NCBI GenBank assembly: GCA_009881125.1
Contig: WXFH01000424.1
Location: forward strand, 1 to 6,626
DNA: 6,626 nt
Direction of reading: 5' to 3'
Source: Acidaminobacter sp.
GTDB lineage: Bacteria > Bacillota_A > Clostridia > Peptostreptococcales > Acidaminobacteraceae
Shown one piece after another: positions 1 through 5,406 of the stretch (position 1 is the stretch's first letter; every line of letters begins with the position of its first letter). The translations under genes were made by a program, and so were the position numbers. The notes under the pieces are model-generated. The model worked only from the letters and a program-made list of their open reading frames with translations, was not told the origin of the DNA and did not search any database.

Positions 1-185
1 ACGTCATCATGTATCGATCATACCCTTGTCCATTTTCATTTAATTGAATGAATCGATCCCGAATCCAAGTTTATCTTTATATAGGTTTATAGCCACTGGG
101 TTATTGATGTCTACGGTTAAACTCATTGTCTTGGAGACCTGAGCCGCTATACTTTTGCAAACGGACACCAAAAAACGATTCCTCC
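1..185 (-). pseudogene. GNAT acetyltransferase remnant, truncated and frameshifted
   Basis: On the minus strand, from about 183 downwards, the translation contains SLTVDINNPVAINLY followed by KDKLGF. This is the C-terminal acetyl-CoA-side motif of GNAT N-acetyltransferases (usually a V-x-x-x-N-x-x-A-x-x-L-Y-x-K-x-GF pattern). That frame stops at 40-42 shortly after GF. The neighbouring frame continues plausibly as DRFIQLNENGQGYDRYMM to the window edge, so the gene is frameshifted near position 50. Nothing resembling the N-terminal GNAT half is found upstream; the sequence runs instead into an AT-rich stretch and the repeat at 229. NLYKDKLGF also has one residue more than the usual spacing. 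Substrate cannot be inferred. The motif is convincing, the pseudogene status is inferred from the frame change and missing 5' part, and the true 3' end lies outside the window. Confidence 0.55.
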
Positions 186-228
186 CTTGTGTTTTGAATA
201 TTTTCATATATATATACCCCGACTTTCC

Positions 229-332
229 GTATCTGGCACCATTTTCGGAACACGAGCGCCAAACAATTCTGAACGTGTTGATATTAGAGAGTTTCAGCAA
301 AATCATCTTCTTCAACTTCATTCTTGGTGGCG
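229..332 (+). repeat. ~105-bp dispersed repeat, copy 1
   Basis: First of three related intergenic copies (others at 2841-2945 and 5953-6061). It starts with a TATCTGGCACC terminus, continues with TTTTCGGAACACGAGCG and the shared core TGTTGATATTAGAGAGTTT (276-294), then a C/T-rich TCATCTTCTTCAAC tract, and ends near TTGGTGGC. It has no coding capacity. The right end is less regular than in copy 3: a GCCACAGGTAC sequence at 343-353 could be the displaced outer end. Size, terminal inverted repeats and intergenic position suit a MITE- or REP-like non-autonomous element. It abuts the missing 5' part of the GNAT remnant. Confidence 0.7.
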
Positions 333-353
333 ATAGGTGACAGCCACAGGTAC

Positions 354-424
354 AAAAAATGACAGACCATCGGCATGGCTCTTTGGGCTTTAAAAAGCTC
401 AAGGAAGAGTTCTGCCGATGGTCT
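354..424 (-). terminator. Intrinsic terminator after the flavoprotein gene; CATCGGCA hairpin copy 1
   Basis: Perfect 12-bp arms AGACCATCGGCA (364-375) and TGCCGATGGTCT (413-424) enclose two further stems: CTCTT/AAGAG (379-383 with 405-409) and a 6-bp stem (385-390 with 395-400) with a four-base loop. On the minus strand the hairpin is followed after four bases by six T (354-359), so it suits termination of transcripts from the 458-2473 gene, whose stop codon is about 35 bp away. The same outer arms recur at 2742-2801. Confidence 0.7.
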
Positions 425-457
425 CGGAGTTTCTACTTTATATTTTTTTGCGCGCTG

Positions 458-2473
458 TTAACTTGTTCTGGAGCGGGCCATCATCCTTGAAACGCCACCG
501 CCATTTTCAAGGTTAGTATACCCGTAGTGGTGAAGGATCTGCTTGGCGTAAGCACTTCGTGCGCCCGACGCACAGTAAAGAATTATTTTTTTGTCCTTCT
601 GGCCGAACTCATCTAGCCTAGCCTGGATTTCGTCCAGAGGAATATTGATTGCACCTGGAACTGCGCCGTAGGAAAATTCATCTGTCGTACGCACATCCAC
701 AATCAACGGCTCGTTGGATTCTGCCTTTTTAACTTCCACTTTTGGCGTAGACTTTTCTTCAGCTTCGATGTTTTCTCCGATTGTCTTTGGTTCCGGAGCC
801 GGGAGATCAAGTTGGAAGCTTGAAGGCGCCACCGCCCTGACATAGCCGGCAAGGCTTGAAAATCCGCCGCTGACATTGAACACTTTGGTAAATCCTGCGC
901 CTATGAGCGTACGCAGCGCCTGATGCCCCTTCTTTCCGGTTTGGTCATAGACATAAATCAGTTTTTGCTTTGGCAGTTCATTGAGTTTAGTGGTCAGAAT
1001 TTCCAGCGGCATATTGACCGCACCTTCCACATGAGATTTTTCGAAGGCAAATACATCCCTCACATCCAGCCATAGCGCTCCACGACTTTCTGAAGCGGCA
1101 TCCAGTTCTGAAACGGTCAGGGCAGGCGAGTAGCCGGACATTCTGTTTTCAGCCACATAAGCCGCCATATTCATGGCATCATTCGCCGTTCCAAGGGGGG
1201 GCGCATAGGCAAAATCCATATCTGCCAGATCAGCCACCGTTAGCTTTGCCGCCGCCGCTGCCGCCAGGACGTCCAGCCTTCTGTCCGCTCCTGCGTAGCC
1301 AGCTGTTTGTCCCCCCAGCACAATGCCGGTTTCTCTGTCATAGACCACAAGGACAGTTACCTGCTCCGCGCCTGGATAATAGGAGGTGTGGTGTTCTTTA
1401 TGAATCACGATGGCATCCGCGTTAAGACCCGCAGCTCTGGCAGCCTTTAATGAGAGTCCTGTGGTTCCTGCGACGGCTTCAAAGACCCTTACAATAGAGG
1501 TGCCTATGGAACCTTTATATTCATGTCTTTTGCCAAAAGCGTTCTCAGCGGCAATTCTCCCCTGGCGGTTGGCTGGTCCGGCGAGAGGTATACGCACTTT
1601 CTTGCCATGGATCCGGTGTTCAAGCTCAACCATATCCCCTGCAGCATAGATATTATCATCACTGGTCTTCAGAGTCGCGTCCACCAGCAGTCCACCCGCT
1701 TCGCCTATGGCAAGGCCTGCGTTTTCAGCCAGTTTTAAGGTTGGACGAACACCTATGGAGAGCAGAACCAGATCCGCATCTACGCTGGCGCCATCCTTCA
1801 GCATGACATGATTTCTTCCAATGTCAGCAACCGCTTTATTGGTCAGAACATCGACGCCATAAGACATCATTTCTTGCTGGATAAATCCTGCGATTTCAGC
1901 TTCCATAATAGCCATGACATGCGGCATCATCTCAACCACAGAGACTTTCATGCCCCTTTTGACCAGGGCTTCTGCCATTTCAAGACCAATAAATCCACCA
2001 CCTACGACGACCGCTGTCTTAGGGCTTCTATTTTCAATAAAGGTGTGGATCTTGTCCATGTCCTCGAGGGTCCAAAGCTGGAACACATGATCCTGGTCAG
2101 CGCCGGGGATTGGAGGCGCAATGGGTTTTCCACCTTGTGCCAGAATCAGCTTTGTGTAGTCAAAGGTTTTCTTTTCGCCCGTGTGTGAGTCGACTGTATG
2201 AACGACTTTGTTTTCTCTGTCAATCTCTGTAGCTGACGTATTTATGTGAACTGCTGTCTGATACTGCTCATTAAAGCTTTCCGGACTTTGAAGGATCAGC
2301 TTTGATCTGCTTTTTATGTCGCCGCCAATATAATAAGGAAGTCCGCAATTCGCAAATGAGATATCCGGACCGGACTCAAGAATTGTAATTTCTGCATCCG
2401 CTGAAAGTCTTCTTGCTTTTGCTGCCGCTGTTGCACCTGCTGCTACGCCGCCAATAATAACTATTTTCTCCAT
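458..2473 (-). CDS. CoA-disulfide/persulfide reductase-like flavoprotein with two C-terminal rhodanese domains
   Basis: A 671-aa FAD/NAD(P)-dependent pyridine nucleotide-disulfide oxidoreductase of the CoA-disulfide reductase (CoADR) branch, presumably cytosolic. Visible parts: N-terminal FAD motif IIGGVAAG (6-13); single redox Cys43 in SFANCGLPYYIGG, the CoADR position; NAD(P)H motif VVGGGFIGLE (157-165); second FAD motif YAAGD (276-280); dimerisation region with HTSYYPGA (362-369) and FAYAPPLGTAND (421-432). Two rhodanese domains follow, at about 452-545 and 588-665, joined by a Glu/Lys/Pro-rich linker (about 556-587). The second has an intact CASGAR loop with Cys634; in the first the Cys position is Asp510 (YDQTGKKG). 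CoADR proteins are about 440 aa and CoADR-rhodanese fusions about 550 aa, so this one carries an extra domain. Family members reduce CoA disulfide, CoA persulfide or polysulfide with NAD(P)H. Start at 2473 is chosen because GGAGGAG lies six bases upstream; the ATG at 2488 has no such site. Apparently monocistronic. Confidence 0.93.
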   Translation of the reverse strand: MEKIVIIGGVAAGATAAAKARRLSADAEITILESGPDISFANCGLPYYIGGDIKSRSKLILQSPESFNEQYQTAVHINTSATEIDRENKVVHTVDSHTGEKKTFDYTKLILAQGGKPIAPPIPGADQDHVFQLWTLEDMDKIHTFIENRSPKTAVVVGGGFIGLEMAEALVKRGMKVSVVEMMPHVMAIMEAEIAGFIQQEMMSYGVDVLTNKAVADIGRNHVMLKDGASVDADLVLLSIGVRPTLKLAENAGLAIGEAGGLLVDATLKTSDDNIYAAGDMVELEHRIHGKKVRIPLAGPANRQGRIAAENAFGKRHEYKGSIGTSIVRVFEAVAGTTGLSLKAARAAGLNADAIVIHKEHHTSYYPGAEQVTVLVVYDRETGIVLGGQTAGYAGADRRLDVLAAAAAAKLTVADLADMDFAYAPPLGTANDAMNMAAYVAENRMSGYSPALTVSELDAASESRGALWLDVRDVFAFEKSHVEGAVNMPLEILTTKLNELPKQKLIYVYDQTGKKGHQALRTLIGAGFTKVFNVSGGFSSLAGYVRAVAPSSFQLDLPAPEPKTIGENIEAEEKSTPKVEVKKAESNEPLIVDVRTTDEFSYGAVPGAINIPLDEIQARLDEFGQKDKKIILYCASGARSAYAKQILHHYGYTNLENGGGVSRMMARSRTS

Positions 2474-2479
2474 TTTGTT

Positions 2480-2486
2480 CTCCTCC
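2480..2486 (-). promoter_or_regulatory. Ribosome binding site fixing the flavoprotein start
   Basis: Minus-strand GGAGGAG separated by AACAAA (6 nt) from the ATG at 2473. It overlaps the in-frame upstream ATG at 2486-2488, which has only TTATT-type sequence before it, so the shorter 671-aa protein is the likely product. Confidence 0.85.
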
Positions 2487-2570
2487 ATAATAAGTGTCGT
2501 CGTTTTAATTATTAAGTGAATGACACTTGACGTCTGAACTTGATTTTTCGATTTCAGGATTTTATGTCAT

Positions 2571-2585
2571 AATGTAATTTACATT
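2571..2585. promoter_or_regulatory. Perfect palindrome in the flavoprotein leader
   Basis: AATGTAA-T-TTACATT is a perfect 7-bp inverted repeat with a one-base centre, about 30 bp inside the predicted transcript and just downstream of the CsoR-type operator. It could be a second protein-binding site or chance symmetry in AT-rich sequence. Nearer the start codon, AAGTGTC (2492-2498) and GACACTT (2522-2528) could form a stem in the ~139-nt leader. Confidence 0.3.
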
Positions 2586-2596
2586 TTTCAAGGCAG

Positions 2597-2617
2597 TACC
2601 CCTACCCCCTACGGGTA
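2597..2617. promoter_or_regulatory. Candidate CsoR/CstR-family operator
   Basis: TACCCCCTACGGGTA (2603-2617) is a TACCC-N5-GGGTA dyad, with a further TACCCC half-site at 2597-2602. G/C-tract dyads bounded by TA are typical of CsoR-family repressors (CsoR for copper, CstR for persulfide). It sits immediately downstream of the -10 box, covering the expected start of transcription, as expected for a repressor site. The rhodanese/CoADR target favours a persulfide-sensing CstR-type regulator over a copper sensor; that choice is inference. No CsoR-family gene is in the window. Confidence 0.7.
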
Positions 2618-2618
2618 T

Positions 2619-2647
2619 ATAATACAGTCTTTTTTGTTCGTTGTCAA
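2619..2647 (-). promoter_or_regulatory. Sigma-70/SigA-type promoter of the flavoprotein gene
   Basis: Minus strand: TTGACA (2647-2642), 17-bp spacer, TATTAT (2624-2619). The -35 is perfect and the -10 has five of six consensus bases. Transcription should start near 2612, giving a leader of about 139 nt before the ATG at 2473. The operator dyad overlaps the start point. Confidence 0.85.
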
Positions 2648-2732
2648 TCCACTTTTTATTTCAAACTGAAATTCCTTTAAAAAAGAGGCGGAGTCCGTCT
2701 GATCTGGGTTTGAAGTGATGGAGCGGATTGGC

Positions 2733-2801
2733 AAAATAAAAACCATCGGCAGAAACTCTCTTGAGCTTCATAAAAAAGCTAAAAGAGAGATTGCCGATGG
2801 T
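2733..2801 (-). terminator. Terminator-like CATCGGCA hairpin copy 2
   Basis: Arms ACCATCGGCA (2742-2751) and TGCCGATGGT (2792-2801) enclose a 7-bp stem CTCTCTT/AAGAGAG (2756-2762 with 2783-2789) and a 5-bp stem AGCTT/AAGCT (2764-2768 with 2776-2780). On the minus strand it runs directly into a TTTTTATTTT tract, so it can act as an intrinsic terminator leftwards. No minus-strand gene lies to its right before 3780, so it either insulates the flavoprotein promoter (2619-2647), ends an unannotated RNA, or is a mobile repeat. Outer arms match copy 1 exactly while the inner stems differ in sequence but keep pairing. Confidence 0.6.
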
Positions 2802-2840
2802 CTCGAATTTTCATTCAGATTCCAAAGCCTAAAACCTTTA

Positions 2841-2945
2841 TGTACTCGAGCACGGTTTCAGAACATAAGCTTCAAACGATTCTAAATGTGTTGATATTAG
2901 AGAGTTTTAAGATACTTCATTTTTCTTTTCACTCTCGGTGCCAAA
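2841..2945 (+). repeat. ~105-bp dispersed repeat, copy 2
   Basis: The most diverged copy. It starts TGTACTCGAGCACGGTTTC, keeps GAACATAAGC and the core GTGTTGATATTAGAGAGTTT (2888-2907), and ends CTCGGTGCCA. It is in the same orientation as the other two copies. Nothing else is recognisable in 2802-3071 apart from the ribosome binding site of the next gene. Confidence 0.65.
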
Positions 2946-3071
2946 TGCCGATGAAGAAATTCGCTGACACAACCTCTATCCACAATCCGGCGCATCTGTA
3001 TATTCGATTTGAATAAATACTAGTTCATTTGGGTACTTTTATAGTAGTTTTATGAAGAGGAGGTATATGAA

Positions 3072-3452
3072 ATGGCGAAGTATATTGATGGATTTGTGCT
3101 TGTAGTGCCTATAGGCAAGGAAGATGAATATAAGAAACTGGCGGAAGAAGGGCGTAATGCATGGATGAAGCATGGTGCGCTTGGATACTTTGAATGTAAG
3201 GGTGACGATCTCAAACCACAGGAAATGGGAGAAGAAAAATCACGAGCTTTTACTGAAATTGCGGGAGCAAAAAATGATGAAAACGTATGGTTTTCATTTA
3301 TTATTTTTAACTCAAAGCAACACCGAGATGAAGTAAATAAAAAAGTGATGGATGAAATGGTTGAGACGTATAAAGACCAAGTTGATGTTCCAATGCCAGT
3401 TGATATGACAAGAATGGCATACGGAGGATTTGAGGTAGTAGTTGAAGGCTGA
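3072..3452 (+). CDS. DUF1428 family protein
   Basis: A 126-aa soluble protein of the DUF1428 family (E. coli YbaA is a member), small proteins predicted to adopt the dimeric alpha/beta-barrel (ABM-like) fold; no established biochemical function is known to me. Family landmarks are MAKYIDGFVLVVP at the start (1-13), the central GALGYFECKGDD, the KNDENVWFSFIIF strand, and the C-terminal MPVDMTRMAYGGFEVVVE. Length fits the family (about 115-125 aa). The start is supported by AGGAGG at 3058-3063, eight bases before the ATG. It stands alone on the plus strand, with no neighbour close enough for an operon. A TATAGT at 3040-3045 has no good -35 partner, so I do not call a promoter. Family assignment is firm; role is unknown. 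Confidence 0.88.
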   Translation: MAKYIDGFVLVVPIGKEDEYKKLAEEGRNAWMKHGALGYFECKGDDLKPQEMGEEKSRAFTEIAGAKNDENVWFSFIIFNSKQHRDEVNKKVMDEMVETYKDQVDVPMPVDMTRMAYGGFEVVVEG

Positions 3453-3479
3453 AAAATCAAATAATAGTTTCAAGCCTTT
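3445..3479 (+). terminator. Possible hairpin at the end of the DUF1428 gene
   Basis: AAGGCTGAAA (3445-3454, overlapping the stop codon) can pair with TTTC-A-AGCCTT (3468-3478, one bulged A), giving a 10-bp stem. The following T-run is only TTTA, so termination would be weak. It may only be an mRNA end-stabilising stem. Confidence 0.35.
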
Positions 3480-3558
3480 AGATGATTAGATCCTGGTATT
3501 CAAGCAAATTCTGCCGTTGACCGTCATCACTTTCTTTGGACAGCATTTCTCCACAAAC

Positions 3559-3610
3559 GGAAGAGACTGATATGAAAAGGGAGTGACATCGACTCCCCTC
3601 TCCTCTATTA
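3559..3610 (+). pseudogene. Decayed duplicate of a tmRNA (ssrA) 3' end
   Basis: Reading rightwards, this segment aligns with the 3' end of the ssrA gene at the right of the window. GGAAGAGACTGAT matches GGAGAAACTGAT, AAAAGGG matches AAAGGG, TCGACTCCCCTC is identical over the T-loop and T-stem 3' strand, and TCCTCTATTA stands where ssrA has GCCTCCACCA. The T-stem 5' strand (GGGG in ssrA) is damaged by a deletion and the CCA end has become TTA, so it cannot form a normal acceptor/T-arm. The match continues through the terminator palindrome at 3599-3662. Orientation is opposite to that of ssrA. Sequence upstream of 3559 shows no clear tmRNA match. Confidence 0.55.
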
Positions 3611-3662
3611 AAAGACAGGACATCCTCCATATGGGGGATGTTCTGTCTTTTGATAGAGGAGA
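3599..3662 (+). terminator. 64-nt near-perfect palindrome, diverged copy of the ssrA terminator
   Basis: Arms 3599-3630 and 3631-3662 meet at CCATATGG and pair throughout except for three positions (3626/3635, 3619/3642, 3609/3652). All three are U-G or G-U wobbles in a plus-strand transcript but would be A/C mismatches in a minus-strand one. The 42-nt core (3610-3651) closely matches the core of the palindrome at 6452-6511. The stem can work as a terminator for plus-strand transcription, though the T-run lies within the stem's outer part. Confidence 0.6.
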
Positions 3663-3682
3663 CTCCAGAATTAAATGATACA

Positions 3683-3756
3683 ATGCACCCTCCCTTTCTT
3701 AATGTTCAACGATTTCAAGATAAGAGGGTTAAATTTTTCAGGGGTGTGCATTTTTA
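3683..3756 (+). terminator. Possible nested hairpin with T-tract
   Basis: ATGCAC (3683-3688) pairs with GTGCAT (3746-3751), and inside it TCTTA (3697-3701) pairs with TAAGA (3721-3725), flanked by CCC and GGG runs. On the plus strand the outer stem runs into TTTTTT (3751-3756, the first T being in the stem). Loop and bulges are large, so it is a weak candidate terminator for readthrough from the tmRNA-like remnant or DUF1428 gene. Confidence 0.3.
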
Positions 3757-3779
3757 TGGCTTCGAAAACGCAGTTTTCC

Positions 3780-4349
3780 TCAATTCAAAGACAGTGTTAC
3801 TTCTATACTACCTTTGCCTAATGCTTCTTCTAGGTGCTCCACATCATCAATATGACCGAGCATTGTGAAATTCCAAGAGTTTTTTCCGTAATAAATCGAA
3901 AACTGGTCACCGAGGTAGAGAATCACATCACCGCTAATGGTCGTGATCTGTGTGTCATTCCGCGGAAGCGTGGTGCCAAGATCACCGACCTTCTCCATGC
4001 CCGCATAATCATCCAGAGACAGAGTAACTGGTTCATTGGCAAGATATTGTTTGAGTGCTTCTGCACTGGAGTTTTTCTCAAGCGTCACTGTAAAATTGTA
4101 ACTTCCAGCTGTGATGATCATTTTCTGATTCTCCTCAGGTAATCCTATGGATTCTGTTGTATTGGACTTGCCGGGCCTTACAGGAGCATCCGTCTCAGAT
4201 TTCCCTTCCGATCCACTTGATATCTCCGTAGAGGAAGGGATCTCCTTTTCAGAGGGGACGAACTCACTAAATGGCTTATTGCTTGAACAGCCTGTTACAC
4301 ACAATAAAGCGATGAATGACAGAAAAATAATTGTGATACCTTTTTTCAT
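3780..4349 (-). CDS. Secreted lipoprotein with cyclophilin-like domain
   Basis: A 189-aa predicted membrane-anchored lipoprotein. Residues 1-20 are a signal peptide (MKK start, hydrophobic ITIIFLSFIALL) ending in lipobox VTGC with lipidated Cys21. A Ser/Glu/Pro-rich linker follows to about residue 76, then a ~113-aa domain beginning MIITAGSYNFTVTLEKNSSA, with DLGTTLPRN, GDVILYLGDQFSIYYG and a final LEEALGKGSIEVTL. This pattern matches the small 'cyclophilin-like fold' family (the PF18050 type as I recall it), which is distantly cyclophilin-shaped; peptidyl-prolyl isomerase activity should not be assumed. Start at 4349 is chosen over the longer in-frame ATG at 4382 because AGGGAG lies just upstream and it gives a correct signal peptide. 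It begins 34 nt after the hydrolase gene and is probably cotranscribed with it. Relatives are often near oxidoreductases and hydrolases in clostridia; function unknown. Confidence 0.85.
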   Translation of the reverse strand: MKKGITIIFLSFIALLCVTGCSSNKPFSEFVPSEKEIPSSTEISSGSEGKSETDAPVRPGKSNTTESIGLPEENQKMIITAGSYNFTVTLEKNSSAEALKQYLANEPVTLSLDDYAGMEKVGDLGTTLPRNDTQITTISGDVILYLGDQFSIYYGKNSWNFTMLGHIDDVEHLEEALGKGSIEVTLSLN

Positions 4350-4383
4350 GATGCTTCTCCCTATCTGAACACAGCTTCCCAAG

Positions 4384-5358
4384 CTATTGCAGGTTCTTCT
4401 TAAAAAACTCCGTCATTTGATCAAAGGGAATGATATCGATCTGATCATACAAATCGGTATGGACAGCGCCTGGAATGATCATCAGCTCTTTGTTATCACC
4501 CTTTAGCTTTGAAAATGCATCCTTGCCGAAATAGCAGGAGTGCGCTTTTTCACCATGGATCACCAGAACGGCGCTTCGGATTTCATCACTATACTGCAAA
4601 ATCGGCATATTGAGAAACGACAGGGATGTGGTGATGTTCCATCCATCTGTAGAGTTTAATGATCTCTCATTATAACCACGTGGTGTTTTGTAGTAGGCAT
4701 AGTAGTCCTTTACAAAGAAAGGTGCATCCTCGGGGAGCGGATCAACAACTCCACCGCCTCTTGTGTAGCTACGGTGTTTATAATCAATGATACGCTGTGC
4801 GTTCAGCGCGACGCGTGTCTGGTGGCGCACTTCTTCAGTATCAGAAGAATCAAAATAACCCTTGGCAATGACACGGGTCATATCATACATGGTAGACGCG
4901 ACCGTTGCTTTGATTCTTGTATCGATTGCAGCTGCATTGAGAGCCAATCCGCCCCATCCGCAGATGCCGATAATGCCGATCTTTTCAGGATCAACATTCT
5001 CTTGAACGGACAGAAAATCGACTGCCGCTTGAAAATCCTCTGTATTGATATCAGGGGAAGCCACGTATCTTGGAGTCCCGCCGCTTTCACCGGTGAAGGA
5101 AGGATCAAACGCGATGGTCAGAAAGCCATTTTCAGCCATAGTCTGAGCGTACAAGCCTGATGATTGCTCCTTTACCGCTCCAAAGGGTCCGCTAACAGCA
5201 ATCGCAGCCAGCTTGCCCTCTGCGTTCTTAGGCTCATACAAATCAGCCGCCAGCGTAATGCCGTAGCGGTTGTGGAATGTAATCTTTCTGTGATTGACTT
5301 TATCGCTTTTAGGGAAGGTCTTATCCCATTCTTTACTTAAATACAATTTTTCTTCCAT
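4384..5358 (-). CDS. YcjY-type alpha/beta hydrolase
   Basis: A 324-aa cytosolic alpha/beta-hydrolase-fold protein with no signal peptide. The N-terminal strand region KITFHNRYGITLAADLYEP (25-43) is typical of the family. The nucleophile elbow is IGICGWGG (130-137), with Cys133 and no Ser in the usual G-x-S-x-G place. Other family blocks are STMYDMTRV (155-163), KDYYAYYKTPRGYNERSLNS (217-236), LSFLNMPIL (246-254), VIHGEKAHS (266-274, acid-residue region) and IPGAVHTDLYDQIDIIPF (295-312) with likely catalytic His300. Members are annotated as hydrolases related to dienelactone hydrolase; the substrate is unknown. Start at 5358 is supported by AGGAGG nine bases upstream, against an in-frame ATG at 5406 that lies in the promoter. 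It is the first gene of a probable two-gene unit, divergent from the MerR gene, and its promoter has the long spacer expected for MerR activation. Confidence 0.9.
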   Translation of the reverse strand: MEEKLYLSKEWDKTFPKSDKVNHRKITFHNRYGITLAADLYEPKNAEGKLAAIAVSGPFGAVKEQSSGLYAQTMAENGFLTIAFDPSFTGESGGTPRYVASPDINTEDFQAAVDFLSVQENVDPEKIGIIGICGWGGLALNAAAIDTRIKATVASTMYDMTRVIAKGYFDSSDTEEVRHQTRVALNAQRIIDYKHRSYTRGGGVVDPLPEDAPFFVKDYYAYYKTPRGYNERSLNSTDGWNITTSLSFLNMPILQYSDEIRSAVLVIHGEKAHSCYFGKDAFSKLKGDNKELMIIPGAVHTDLYDQIDIIPFDQMTEFFKKNLQ

Positions 5359-5377
5359 AAAAAAATCCTCCTTGTAA

Positions 5378-5406
5378 TTGACGAATAACCCCGTCTGTGA
5401 TACCAT
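5378..5406 (+). promoter_or_regulatory. Candidate promoter of the merR-type gene
   Basis: TTGACG (5378-5383), 17-bp spacer, TACCAT (5401-5406). The -10 matches four of six consensus bases. Transcription would start near 5413, inside the operator dyad, so a bound regulator should repress its own gene. It overlaps the divergent hydrolase -10. Confidence 0.5.

Noticed and set aside
155..340. 61-aa plus-strand open frame
   Set aside because: It lies across the dispersed repeat and the antisense of the GNAT remnant. It has no ribosome binding site or family resemblance.
1410..2188. Three plus-strand open frames of 71-126 aa
   Set aside because: They are antisense to the well-supported flavoprotein gene and resemble no family, so they are shadows of its codon usage.
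2684..2702. GAGGCGGAGT shared with 5925-5936 just before repeat copies 2 and 3
   Set aside because: The match is about ten bases and resembles ribosome-binding-type sequence. Distances to the repeats differ (about 150 versus 20 bp), so it is not counted as part of the repeat.
2949..3020. Plus-strand frame reading ADTTSIHNPAHLYIRFE, faintly GNAT-like
   Set aside because: It is too short and lacks the N-x-x-A-x-x-L-Y-x-K-x-GF spacing, so I do not claim a second acetyltransferase remnant.
3050..3460. 136-aa minus-strand frame opposite the DUF1428 gene
   Set aside because: It is Ser/Thr-rich, low-complexity and fully antisense to a gene with a strong ribosome site and a family match.
3486..3868. 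Short frames on both strands across the tmRNA-like palindrome (3486-3683 minus, 3638-3868 plus)
   Set aside because: They read through the palindrome and tmRNA-derived sequence. The minus one gives an 'RGVDVTP' string like the spurious 'RGVEPLS' string at ssrA. Neither is a credible protein.
4774..5160. 128-aa plus-strand and 76-aa minus-strand alternative frames
   Set aside because: Both are nested in the alpha/beta hydrolase gene in other frames, with no independent start signal.
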